Below, piece after piece: positions 8,001 through 14,816 of a DNA stretch of 15,479 bases. The translations under genes and the position numbers were made by a program. The notes beneath the pieces are model-generated. The model was not told the DNA's origin. It ran no database searches and was given only the letters and a program-made list of their open reading frames with translations. The number at the start of each line of letters is the position of its first letter. Positions within the stretch are counted from its first letter, which is position 1. Origin of the DNA: JBMYQA01 sp049600855 (GTDB taxonomy: Bacteria; Bacteroidota; Bacteroidia; Cytophagales; Flammeovirgaceae); assembly GCA_049600855.1 (NCBI GenBank), contig JBMYQA010000127.1:1-15479 (forward strand). The letters run 5' to 3'.

Positions 8001-9077
8001 GATTTCTGGGTTTTGTACCGTGCTTGTAGCAGGTGAAGCACCAGTCAGGTTCCAATTCCAACTGGTAGGATTTCCAGTGGAAAAGTCTTCAAGTTTAATG
8101 GTTTCACCAGTATAAATAGTCGTTTTATGTGTAGTGAATTTTGCTTTTAATACTTCCGCGACTTCAATGTAGGCATATTTGGTGAGGGTATCTGAACCAT
8201 TGCTATTGCTTGCAATAAGTGAAACGAGGTATTTACCAGCTTCTTGGTAAGTAATGGTCGGATTTGCTTGGGTGCTGCTGCTTGGTGTACCGCCAGGGAA
8301 CCTCCACTCCAAGGTGCTTGGGTTATTTTGGGATTGATTGCTAAATGTCACGCTTTCCCCGTCTTGAATGCTTGTGCTGTTTGCTGAAAAAGCGGCAATG
8401 GGGAAGCCTGAGTTTCCCGCTCCATTATCTATGCTCAAATCATCAATGGCCATCATGATGCCTTCGCTTGGGGTAACATGATGAATGGCTAGGTGTACGG
8501 CTTGATTGGCATAAGCAGACAAATCAAAGGTGATTTTTTTCCAACCGATATGAACAGGATCAGAAGCTTTTCGTTTGCCTGCGGCTTCTAGGTAAGGACC
8601 ATCTGAAATTAAGGTGAAACTTGAAGGACTTGCATCTGTAGTAGAGACTAAGATTCGATAGCGCTGCCAAACTTCGTGATAGTTTTGAATGTAAAATGAG
8701 AGTTTAGGATGACCGCCATGAAGCTGCACCTTAGGCGTGATAAACCAGTTGTCGGCATCGGTATTAAAGTTACAGGCTGCCATGAGCAGGTTGTTGCCAC
8801 TTCTCGACCTGAGCCAATTTTCACTCATGGCAGGACTCGTTTGCTGTGGACTGAAGATCATGAATGCTTTATTCTGATCGCCATTTGCCCAGCTGACTCC
8901 ATTGAGCTGGTATTCGGTTTCTTGATCGCCATCCACTAAAATAAAGGGAGGCATGTTGATGGCAAATGGACTGAATGTTTCAAAATCCCCATAGCCATTG
9001 ATTTGATTGGCTGTATAAATCTGAGCATGAAGGCTATTGACCCATACTACCAGTAGTAAAACAATTATTTTTTTCAT
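5001..9077 (-). CDS. Secreted adhesin-like protein: choice-of-anchor J head, seven PKD, three GEVED, T9SS sorting domain
   Basis: A 1358-residue exported protein with no visible catalytic motif. A signal peptide (MKKIIVLLLVVWVNSLHA, cleavage near residue 18) is followed by a head at about 28-217. This resembles the cleaved-adhesin/choice-of-anchor J (MAM-like) fold: GDFETF, NWFITPKVQLHG, LSFYI, GWKKITFDLSAYANQ and MMAIDDLSI. The rest is beads on a string: PKD at 226-306, 310-391 and 396-475; GEVED 482-624; PKD 629-712, 718-799 and 805-887; GEVED 894-1032; PKD 1039-1120; GEVED 1128-1264; and a type A T9SS domain at 1280-1358 (FPNPSNGQFNL to KKILIE). PKD and GEVED domains are commonly spacers or polymer-binding modules, so a cell-surface binding or scaffold role is likely. 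The gene lies 103 bases after the BNR gene with no clear terminator between, so co-transcription is plausible. Confidence 0.9.
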   Translation of the reverse strand: MKKIIVLLLVVWVNSLHAQIYTANQINGYGDFETFSPFAINMPPFILVDGDQETEYQLNGVSWANGDQNKAFMIFSPQQTSPAMSENWLRSRSGNNLLMAACNFNTDADNWFITPKVQLHGGHPKLSFYIQNYHEVWQRYRILVSTTDASPSSFTLISDGPYLEAAGKRKASDPVHIGWKKITFDLSAYANQAVHLAIHHVTPSEGIMMAIDDLSIDNGAGNSGFPIAAFSANSTSIQDGESVTFSNQSQNNPSTLEWRFPGGTPSSSTQANPTITYQEAGKYLVSLIASNSNGSDTLTKYAYIEVAEVLKAKFTTHKTTIYTGETIKLEDFSTGNPTSWNWNLTGASPATSTVQNPEISYASAGTYPVALTVSNGSSNHTTTKTSYLTVLDRAVPVADFSVSSLSIEEGQSIDFQDLSTGGIDNYTWSFAGASPPTSTAPNPSVTYYNEGTYTASLTVSNGLGSHTKSVNITVAQPAVNPCIPSTSGNGIRYIQNVTIGAINNTTGGDSYTDYTHLSTNVAIGSSYNLTVEANSVINFTSHGNKLAVWADWNLDGDFADADELIADLPASGTTYSVTIPVPNHAKGRKTTLRIRHYWNYGNDLPQPCGNNPEGEIEDYTLNVEGFTIVAPTADFSSNTQSVPAGAYVNFVDQSTNNPTTWEWTFNGGSPAISYDKNPKITYQTPGTYLVTLQVSNAGGTDSKTITGYITVTNLGGTAPTANFSASSTTITAGQSINFSDQSSNAPTSWSWSFPGGSPASSTNQNPTITYNTAGTYEVSLTASNNFGTDVETKSAYITVNPAGNPPVADFIANSTTINEGESVTFTDQSTNTPTTWSWSFEGGSPASSTTQNPTVTYNTAGTYEVSLTASNSFGTDVETKTAYITVSAINSPSYCESSGNRVEYEWIASVQVENFTNNSDAQLYSDFTNQTVPLTRGTANSITLTPGFSGTAYNEYFRVWIDYNQDGDFDDSGELAFDAGSASNAAVNGTITPAGNVALGTTRMRISMKYNSAPSACGDIGDGEVEDYTVNISDGTPTPPVAAFSANQTTINAGESVAFTDESSNNPSSWSWSFQGGSPATSADQNPTITYPTAGTYEVSLIVSNAAGNDTETKTAYITVNSIGSANYCTVTNGAPNGQYIERVQFGTIDNSSTYQAGGYSDYTAQNTSLSTSSSTTLTVTPQNTWTSTAAKAWIDWNGDGTFAANEEVLSGSGSGGSYSAAVTAPTNAVATTRMRVRTGYAIAINPCGDEHFSEVEDYTIHVSSVAAQNPFGIERKLNLTVFPNPSNGQFNLSFNQSIPKAFIQVVDLSGKKVMNESVTSLGKSQLHELDLRLAARGIYLIQVYIGTQLLTKKILIE
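5280..6665 (-). repeat. PKD-GEVED-PKD-GEVED module, copy in the adhesin-like protein
   Basis: Protein residues 805-1266, the partner of the module in the M43 protease (constant offset, no net gaps). Residues change sparsely, yet codons differ at many third positions. For example, the stretch coding for HFSEVEDYT differs at several synonymous sites. The T9SS tails beyond it are much less alike. Confidence 0.92.
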
Positions 9078-9180
9078 GATGAATCATGTTAGAAATGTCT
9101 TTAACGATGTAAGTAAAATGCATAAAGAAAGTAACGCCTGTTTTTCATAGTGTTAACATGCGTGCATTAGGGGATTTGGA

Positions 9181-12060
9181 TTATTCCACAGGAACGCACA
9201 TTACATTTGCCTCCCAACCTGCTGTAGGATACATGTCATCCGAAACGAATCGGAAGGTGAGCGCACCAGATGGATTGGTAGCGAGTACTGTTCCTGGAGA
9301 ATTATAGCTACAAAACCGTCCGATAAGTGGGGAATTTACATTTTCTCCATCGTAAATTTCTAAGTAATCGTATTGGCAGTTTTCCTCGTATTCCAATTTG
9401 AAGGTCACAAATTCCATCTTGATTCTTCGACCTTGTTCCCCTGGACGAATGGTCGTGATGGTCGTTTCATTGTTTTGGTAATTGCCCAACATGCCCGACT
9501 CGTAAAACTTTCCTGAGCATGTGGTAATCTCTTGTTGGTTGGCGTTGTATTCCTCTGAAATGCGGATGTAATCGCTTTTCACTTTGGTGCTCTGTTCGCC
9601 AGAATTATTCGTCACCGTTAAACTGACATCGTAAAATCCTTCTGCATTATAAACGATTTCAGGTGGGTTTTTACCTTGATACATCGGTGGGAAGCCACCA
9701 GGGAATGACCAGTTCCAATTGGAAACACTACCCACTAAGTCGATGCTTTCATCTGTAAAGGAAACCCCTTCTCTGGGGAACAACGATAATTTATTTGAAG
9801 AAAAATCCGCTAATAAATTCTTATTCACCGCAACATCAGATTCCCATAAACCTCTCCCATAAGTTGCTGCTCGAAGTTTATTGGTTCCATAATGAATGTG
9901 CAATTCATTGACAATGGCATTAGGCATGCCTGTATTGAAAGGATTCCAATCGCTTAAGGTGTTATCTCGGTAATAAACGCCCACATCCATACCTACATAC
10001 AAACCATCTTCTGCAATGTCGTGGTAAACGACACAGTTCGCAGGAATATTGGGTAACGTTCCCGAAACATTGGTCCAAGTTTGGCCTGCATCAGTGGAGG
10101 TGTATACTTTTTGATTCGCAGTGTAACCAGAAAAGCTAATGGCTATCTTTTCAGGATCAGAGGGATGCACGGTAATGTATGAGATAAATAAGTTAGGAAG
10201 CCCTGCTGAAATCTCACTCCAATTTGCCCCTTGATCTTTCGTGACAAAGATGCGATTGTTTTTAGAAACGTAGATGTAATTGGGAGAGGAAGGCGCTAAA
10301 GCCAATTCATCCAATGCACCTAAGCCGAAGCTGGAGATGGTATTCCACGTTTTCATGCCATCTTTGGTGATGCGGACTTCGGCTAGACCTGCTACAATCA
10401 TATCAGGATCACTTTCACTCATTTCGTAAGGGACAATCCAAGCTCCCCCGCCAGGGTTCGTGATGCTGACATCACCACCTAAATCTCCGCCATTCACCGA
10501 TTTGTGCCACGACTGACCTAGTTGAATAATGCCGTAAATGATGTTTTCGTCGCGCCAGTTGATGTGGCAATCGCCACCATCTGCACCGAGCCATTCGTGC
10601 CAGCGTCCATTGGTATAGACACTCGTGCCATTATCTTGAGAACCGCCACAAATTTTGTTCGGATTCGTTTTGGAAAGTCCTATCCCATAAAATTGGCGAA
10701 TACCTAATCCCTCGGAAATGTTGATAAAAGAGTTTGCTTGATCAGTTGATTTTACAATTCGACCATCATTGCCAACGAAAAGGGTATTTCCCACATATTC
10801 CAACGCATGAACATCAGGATGAATGTAATTAAAATTGTCGGTAATAATCCAAGATGAGGTGTTGGTAATGGTTTGTCCGCCATCTAGTGAACGGTAGGTT
10901 TCAATGGCACCAATTTGTAGCTCATCCGCATTGGTTGGAGATATCGCAAAAGCGAGATCGTAGTAAGCCTGAGAATAGTTATCTCCTTCGATGTAGCCAA
11001 AAATATTCGTGTCAGAAGTATTCCGTTTGGTAAAGGATGAACCACTATCGGTAGAGCGGTAAATTCCTCCAAATAAATTATTGTCCGATCGGGTATTGAG
11101 TGCATACACATAATCGGGCTGTGCAGGCGTAACAGCAATTTGCGACCAGTTTACAGTAGGTATTCCATTAGTGATTTTTGTAAAAGAATCGCCTCCATCG
11201 GTTGATTTCCAAAATGCGCCAGTAGTTGCGTAAACCGTGTTTGGATCGTTGGGCTTGAATTCAATATCATCAAAGTCACCTGTTTGTACCACCGACCACG
11301 TGGCAAAGCCATCTGTGGTTTTGATGACGCCACTAGAGGATGCGGCAAGGATGATGTTGGGATCGGACGGATGCATCAACAGCTTGTCAATGCGTTTAAA
11401 ATCGGTCACATCATACGTGAGTCCTGTCGTATTCCAAGTTAAACCGCCATCGGTAGATTTAAGTACGCCAATGCTGTAGGTGTCGGTTGCATTTCCATCG
11501 CCAGTAGCGATGTATAACGTATTGGGGGATTGGGGGTCGATGATGATGCTAGAAACCCCCAGTACAGGCAAATCATCGGTTAAAGGTTGCCAAGCATTTG
11601 CTCCCAAACCTCCCGAAGTGGTTTTCCAGATGCCACCAGAAGGACTACCAATGTAGATGATGTCTTGATTCTGTGGATGTATGGCAATGCAGTTAATTCT
11701 TCCTAAACCAGGTGCCCAATGGCCTGTGATATCAATGGCTGTACGTGGTCCAAGTTCCGTCCAATTCGAAGCAACCGCAGAGGTGCGATGGGTGGCGGCA
11801 TATTGCTGGGATTCTCTCCAACGAGAAGCGCTAGGAATGCGATCTCCCGATGGGTAAGTCCTTCTTTTCATGAAATGCTCCCATCGTTTAAATTGTTTAT
11901 AACCACCGCCGCGTTTTTCACGGTAGAGGTAATAGTCATTAAACGATTTCTGAACCTCATAAAAGTTGACGTTCGGATCCTGCATTTTTTTGACCCAATC
12001 TTGACCATAAGATTCGGGGAAAATGAAGAGGGTTAGTGTGAGTAAAATTAATCTTTTCAT
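9181..12060 (-). CDS. Exported BNR/sortilin-like beta-propeller protein with PKD and C-terminal CUB domain
   Basis: A 959-residue protein starting with a signal peptide (to about Gly19). Residues 20-95 carry the N-VNFYEVQKSFNDYY and GYKQFKRWEHFM segment common ahead of Bacteroidota BNR proteins. A long propeller (about 100-745) follows, with around ten Asp-box-like motifs, e.g. KSTDGGLTW (201), KSTDGGDSF (285), RSTDSGSSF (335), VTKDQGANW (606) and TSTDAGQTW (654), as in VPS10/sortilin or GH74-type folds. A PKD domain spans 749-835. The protein ends in a CUB domain (848-955) with Cys848/Cys895 and Cys917/Cys955 and the YDYLEIYDG and SGALTFRFVSDD blocks, then stops four residues later. Unlike its two neighbours it has no T9SS sorting domain. 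No catalytic residues can be assigned, so binding or scaffold function is as likely as enzymatic function. It is first in the minus-strand series. Confidence 0.88.
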   Translation of the reverse strand: MKRLILLTLTLFIFPESYGQDWVKKMQDPNVNFYEVQKSFNDYYLYREKRGGGYKQFKRWEHFMKRRTYPSGDRIPSASRWRESQQYAATHRTSAVASNWTELGPRTAIDITGHWAPGLGRINCIAIHPQNQDIIYIGSPSGGIWKTTSGGLGANAWQPLTDDLPVLGVSSIIIDPQSPNTLYIATGDGNATDTYSIGVLKSTDGGLTWNTTGLTYDVTDFKRIDKLLMHPSDPNIILAASSSGVIKTTDGFATWSVVQTGDFDDIEFKPNDPNTVYATTGAFWKSTDGGDSFTKITNGIPTVNWSQIAVTPAQPDYVYALNTRSDNNLFGGIYRSTDSGSSFTKRNTSDTNIFGYIEGDNYSQAYYDLAFAISPTNADELQIGAIETYRSLDGGQTITNTSSWIITDNFNYIHPDVHALEYVGNTLFVGNDGRIVKSTDQANSFINISEGLGIRQFYGIGLSKTNPNKICGGSQDNGTSVYTNGRWHEWLGADGGDCHINWRDENIIYGIIQLGQSWHKSVNGGDLGGDVSITNPGGGAWIVPYEMSESDPDMIVAGLAEVRITKDGMKTWNTISSFGLGALDELALAPSSPNYIYVSKNNRIFVTKDQGANWSEISAGLPNLFISYITVHPSDPEKIAISFSGYTANQKVYTSTDAGQTWTNVSGTLPNIPANCVVYHDIAEDGLYVGMDVGVYYRDNTLSDWNPFNTGMPNAIVNELHIHYGTNKLRAATYGRGLWESDVAVNKNLLADFSSNKLSLFPREGVSFTDESIDLVGSVSNWNWSFPGGFPPMYQGKNPPEIVYNAEGFYDVSLTVTNNSGEQSTKVKSDYIRISEEYNANQQEITTCSGKFYESGMLGNYQNNETTITTIRPGEQGRRIKMEFVTFKLEYEENCQYDYLEIYDGENVNSPLIGRFCSYNSPGTVLATNPSGALTFRFVSDDMYPTAGWEANVMCVPVE

Positions 12061-12066
12061 GTTTAT

Positions 12067-12114
12067 ATTTCATTTTGAGCAAAAGAAAGCCAGCCCTTAA
12101 CCTGATGGCAAGGG
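12067..12114 (-). promoter_or_regulatory. Conserved leader element upstream of the BNR protein gene
   Basis: TTGCTCAAAATGAAAT (minus strand, 12082-12067) ends 7 bases from the ATG at 12060. It is 15/16 identical to the block before the M43 protease gene at the same spacing. CCCTT (12094-12098) and AAGGG (12110-12114) form a 5-bp hairpin, again 34 bases from the start codon, with an 11-base loop instead of four. The adhesin-like gene between them lacks this leader. Confidence 0.6.
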
Positions 12115-12521
12115 GGAAAGATGTCGCATCATATGGGGCTTTTGTTAGTTAGTTATCACTCCATGAACGGTAAGTTCTATCAGCCGTTGCAGCTCAAACA
12201 CGATTACTTAATTAGCACATGAAGTTGTTATTGACGTGATTTTGATCAGCGTCTTTTTTGGATTTTATGAATGATTTACTTTAGAAAGTATGCTCAAATA
12301 TATTGCATATAATAGGTACTATCTTCCCTGATTTTACCAAAGAATGATGCAATTTTTGCAGTTTATGTATAAAAGCTGATGTCGAATGAACAAATGCGAT
12401 TGTTTTGATTGTGATGAACGATGTTATCCTTCTGAGTAGCGTATTAAAATTGTATGATTTTGGATGGGAAATTGTCCGATTAAGTGATTAAAAAAATACC
12501 TTATTCTTTTTGAGCACCTGC
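12115..12521. other. AT-rich intergenic region between the BNR gene and the LysR gene
   Basis: No credible ORF, RNA gene or strong hairpin was found. The stretch should hold the promoter of the BNR gene. A TATATTTG match to the Bacteroidota -7 element lies on the minus strand at 12302-12295, but without a TTTG at correct spacing. A short similarity to the region upstream of the M43 gene exists (GATTAC then TTAATT, 12202-12213 and 4850-4865). No GC-rich terminator follows the LysR stop; an AT-only foldback with a T-run (12499-12490 on the minus strand) is the only candidate. Confidence 0.4.
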
Positions 12522-13364
12522 TTAAATCATCAATAAATGATTCAATGCTTTGCTGGTATTTTCTTTGTTCCAGATCAAAAAAATCTTTCTGTAAAAGTGT
12601 TGATCTGCGATGGGAACGAATTTGATATTTTGATAAACTTTCTCAATGTGAGGGACTAAGGAAATGGCAATTCCTGACGCTACTAAGGCTTTAGCCATGT
12701 CATCTCCTTTGGCTTGAAAAACAACATGGGGTGCAATTTTACCCTGATGAAAAGATGCTTCCACTTCTTTATACAAAGAGCAATTGGTTCGTTCAATGAA
12801 ATCTTCTCCATCAACTTCCTGAAGTGTGACTTTGTCTTTGAGGGCAAAAGGATGGTTGGGCGGAACGGCAAAGACCAACTTATCTTTACGCACAAGCCGA
12901 TGATTGAATAGGGTATGATCAAAGGGAATGTATTTTAAAAAGAAGCCATCAATGCTTTTGTTTTTGAGCAGTTGGTGTAATTCTGCTTCTTCTTTTTCGA
13001 TGATTTGTATTTGGCATTTGGGATATAATTCGTGATAAGTTTTCATGAGCGGGGCAATGGCATTAAAATCAATTTCGCTCACAATGCCTAATTTTAAGGG
13101 AACATTTCGCTCCGCTGAAAAGGTGCCCTCCATGTCATTCCAAATGGCTAATAATTGTTTGGCCTTGGGTAAAAGCTGTTGGCCTTCGTCCGTCAAGATG
13201 ACTTGGCGATTGTCTCGGTAAAAAAGCTTACAGTTCAGCTGCTGCTCCAGTTTTTTTATTCCTGTTGAAAAGGAGGATTGTACCACATGCACCTTTTGCG
13301 CAGCTTGGGTGAAATTCCCTGTTTCCGATAAAACGACAAAGTATTTGATAAACTGTAAATTCAT
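12522..13364 (-). CDS. LysR-type transcriptional regulator, divergent from a redox operon
   Basis: A 280-residue LysR-family regulator. The N-terminal winged helix-turn-helix (about 1-60) shows the family pattern: FIKYFVVLSETGNFTQAAQKV, then QSSFSTGIKKLEQQLNCKLF, then LTDEG. A linker helix leads to a periplasmic-binding-protein-like effector domain (about 88-270) with KLGIVSEID, LVFAVPPNHPF, the 190-200 segment and GIAISLVP. Cys195 lies near the position of the peroxide-sensing Cys199 of OxyR; Cys45 and Cys117 are the only others. The gene is transcribed away from the peroxiredoxin-like/MdaB operon across a 117-base gap with a perfect inverted repeat, the classic LysR layout, so it probably regulates that operon and itself. 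The signal (peroxide, quinone or other electrophile) is inferred from the neighbours only. Confidence 0.9.
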   Translation of the reverse strand: MNLQFIKYFVVLSETGNFTQAAQKVHVVQSSFSTGIKKLEQQLNCKLFYRDNRQVILTDEGQQLLPKAKQLLAIWNDMEGTFSAERNVPLKLGIVSEIDFNAIAPLMKTYHELYPKCQIQIIEKEEAELHQLLKNKSIDGFFLKYIPFDHTLFNHRLVRKDKLVFAVPPNHPFALKDKVTLQEVDGEDFIERTNCSLYKEVEASFHQGKIAPHVVFQAKGDDMAKALVASGIAISLVPHIEKVYQNIKFVPIADQHFYRKIFLIWNKENTSKALNHLLMI

Positions 13365-13401
13365 TATTGCTAAAAGCGATAGTTGTTATCTAAAAAATCT
13401 G

Positions 13402-13433
13402 TTTTGACGATACAAATATCCTAGTTTACTTTG
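13402..13433 (+). promoter_or_regulatory. Predicted promoter of the peroxiredoxin-like/MdaB operon
   Basis: A -33 element TTTTG (13402-13406) is separated by 19 bases from TTACTTTG (13426-13433), one mismatch from the Bacteroidota -7 consensus TAnnTTTG. Transcription would start near 13440, leaving a leader of about 42 bases to the ATG at 13482. The leader is A-rich with no Shine-Dalgarno sequence, as usual in this phylum. Confidence 0.6.
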
Positions 13434-13444
13434 TATCGTCAAAA
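13413..13444 (-). promoter_or_regulatory. Predicted promoter of the LysR gene
   Basis: Mirror image of the plus-strand promoter. TTTTG on the minus strand (13444-13440), a 19-base spacer, then GATATTTG (13420-13413), one mismatch from TAnnTTTG. The predicted start near 13406 gives a leader of about 42 bases to the LysR ATG. It overlaps the opposing promoter almost completely. Confidence 0.55.
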
Positions 13445-13481
13445 ACAATCAAGAAATAATTTTTAATCTAAAATAAAGATA

Positions 13482-14147
13482 ATGGATTTTCAGCAGCAAT
13501 TAGCAAAGATTAAGCATCGAATAGAGGATAACATGCCTCCTGCTTACTTAGATATTATGCATCAGGCAACGAAGGAACTACAGCAATCGGGTATCCAAGA
13601 TCGAGTGCTAAAAGTTGGAGAGCAAGCGCCTGATTTTGCCCTACTAAATCAAGATGGAAAAACGGTGTCAAGTAAAGACTTATTGGGAAAAGGAGCGCTC
13701 GTGGTCACTTTTTATCGAGGCGTATGGTGCCCATATTGTAATGCGGACTTAGCGAACTTAAAGAAGTATGTATCCACCTTTGAAGGATTGAATGCTACAC
13801 TTGTGGGGATCTCTCCTGAGTTACCTCAATACCTCCAAAAGATCATTACAACGCAGCGGTTGAATTTTGATATCCTTCATGACGATCGAAATGGGCTAGC
13901 CAATCAGTTTGGGTTGAAGTTCTTCTATTCAGATGCATTGAAGGGACTTTATCGCGATAAGTTCAATATCAATTTAGAAGTTCAGCAAGGAAATGATGAA
14001 TGGGCTTTACCCATGCCAGCTCGTTTTGTGATTGACCAAGCAGGCATTATCCAATACGCAGAAAGTGAGCCAGATTACAGGAACCGACCAAATCCAGATG
14101 AATTGGTGAGTGTATTGGAAAGTCTGAATCAAGATTATGCAGTTTAA
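13482..14147 (+). CDS. Peroxiredoxin-like (AhpC/TSA superfamily) CXXC protein
   Basis: A 221-residue cytoplasmic thioredoxin-fold protein. After a helical N-terminal segment (1-40) the fold begins with VGEQAPDFALLNQDGK (45-60). The active-site strand-helix is VVTFYRGVWCPYC, with Cys83 and Cys86. Further family landmarks are GISPELP (109-115), LHDDRNGLANQFGL and MPARFVIDQAGII (178-190). This is the pattern of the PRX-like2 group, where a thioredoxin-like CXXC replaces the canonical Thr-X-X-Cys and the second Cys aligns with the peroxidatic Cys. Peroxide or disulfide reduction is expected but the substrate and electron donor are unknown. It is first in an operon with the MdaB-type reductase (21-base gap) and diverges from a LysR regulator. 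Confidence 0.9.
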   Translation: MDFQQQLAKIKHRIEDNMPPAYLDIMHQATKELQQSGIQDRVLKVGEQAPDFALLNQDGKTVSSKDLLGKGALVVTFYRGVWCPYCNADLANLKKYVSTFEGLNATLVGISPELPQYLQKIITTQRLNFDILHDDRNGLANQFGLKFFYSDALKGLYRDKFNINLEVQQGNDEWALPMPARFVIDQAGIIQYAESEPDYRNRPNPDELVSVLESLNQDYAV

Positions 14148-14168
14148 TGATTAAAAAAAGATAAAAAG

Positions 14169-14774
14169 ATGAAAAAAGTATTCATTATCAATGGGCATCA
14201 AGCCTATCCTTTTTCTGAAGGTAAGCTTAATGCAAGCTTGGTGGAGAAGGCGACAGCAATGCTAGTGGAGCAAGGTTTTGAGGTAAAAACAACCACCATG
14301 AAGGATGCGTATGAGGTGGATGAAGAAATTGAAAAGTTTTTGTGGGCAGATGTGGTGTTATTGCAAACCCCTTTGAATTGGATGGGCGTTTCTTGGTCGT
14401 TTAAAAAATACCTAGACGAAGTATTGACAGCGGGCATGATGGGCAAAATGTCGGAAGGGGATGGACGAAATGCAGACGCGCCAAAGAAAAACTATGGGCT
14501 TGGTGGAAAGCTGAGTGCCAAATACATGATTTCGGTAACTGCAAATGCCCCAAAAGAAGCCTTCAATGATCCAAATGAGACGTTTTTTAATGGAATTAGT
14601 GAGGATGAGCTGTTGTTGCCCATGCATTTAAACTTTAAGTGGTTCGGGCTAACGCCACTCAAAACATTCTTCGCATATGATGTGATGAAAAACCCAGAAG
14701 TAGCGAGCGATTTTAAACGTTTTGAAACACATATTCAATCAGAGCTGATCCATAAAACAGCGATCTACGCCTGA
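14169..14774 (+). CDS. mdaB: NAD(P)H:quinone oxidoreductase, MdaB type
   Basis: A 201-residue flavodoxin-fold flavoprotein closely matching MdaB (modulator of drug activity B) through its length. It has NGHQAYPFSEGKLN (8-21), the flavin-binding phosphate-loop region, then WADVVLLQTPLNWMGVSWSFKKYLDEV (59-85), GDGR (97-100), YGLGG (109-113), TANAPKEAFNDP (124-135) and PMHLNFKWFG (151-160). MdaB enzymes bind FAD and reduce quinones by two electrons using NADPH, avoiding semiquinone and radical formation. It follows the peroxiredoxin-like gene by 21 bases in an A-rich spacer and is closed by a strong terminator 3 bases after the stop, so the two genes form one unit. The likely job is quinone or electrophile detoxification under control of the divergent LysR regulator. 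Confidence 0.9.
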   Translation: MKKVFIINGHQAYPFSEGKLNASLVEKATAMLVEQGFEVKTTTMKDAYEVDEEIEKFLWADVVLLQTPLNWMGVSWSFKKYLDEVLTAGMMGKMSEGDGRNADAPKKNYGLGGKLSAKYMISVTANAPKEAFNDPNETFFNGISEDELLLPMHLNFKWFGLTPLKTFFAYDVMKNPEVASDFKRFETHIQSELIHKTAIYA

Positions 14775-14777
14775 TCA

Positions 14778-14816
14778 AAAACTCCTCCATCTCACTTGAT
14801 GGAGGAGTTTTGTTTT
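14778..14816 (+). terminator. Intrinsic terminator of the redox operon
   Basis: A perfect 14-bp stem (AAAACTCCTCCATC at 14778-14791 with its partner at 14798-14811) around a TCACTT loop, followed by G and five T residues. It starts 3 bases after the mdaB stop. The A-run at its left side also gives a T-run on the minus strand, so it could stop minus-strand transcripts coming from the right edge. Confidence 0.92.

Larger units (their letters stand above)
13402..13444. promoter_or_regulatory. Perfect 15-bp inverted repeat, probable operator of the divergent promoters
   Basis: TTTTGACGATACAAA (13402-13416) and its exact reverse complement TTTGTATCGTCAAAA (13430-13444) flank a 13-base spacer. It is centred midway between the LysR start (13364) and the peroxiredoxin-like start (13482). 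Both arms carry promoter elements for opposite strands. The most likely ligand is the adjacent LysR protein. A smaller GATA-N5-TATC dyad lies at 13378-13390 inside the LysR leader. Confidence 0.85.

Noticed and set aside
5280..8400. CRISPR or satellite-like repeats
   Set aside because: The repetition is protein-level PKD/GEVED domain recurrence with diverged codons and no regular short direct repeat with spacers.
9089..9180. Terminator or promoter between the BNR and adhesin-like genes
   Set aside because: Only very short dyads (GTTAAC, ATGC-GT-GCAT) and no TAnnTTTG match are present, so neither can be supported.
9839..11760. Sialidase or GH74 assignment from the Asp-box repeats
   Set aside because: Asp boxes occur in many propellers including non-enzymatic sortilin-like proteins, and no catalytic residues could be identified.
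12295..12302. TATATTTG as a -7 element for the BNR gene
   Set aside because: The nearest TTTG on the same strand is 35 bases upstream, well outside the 17-23 base spacing, and AT-rich DNA gives such matches by chance.
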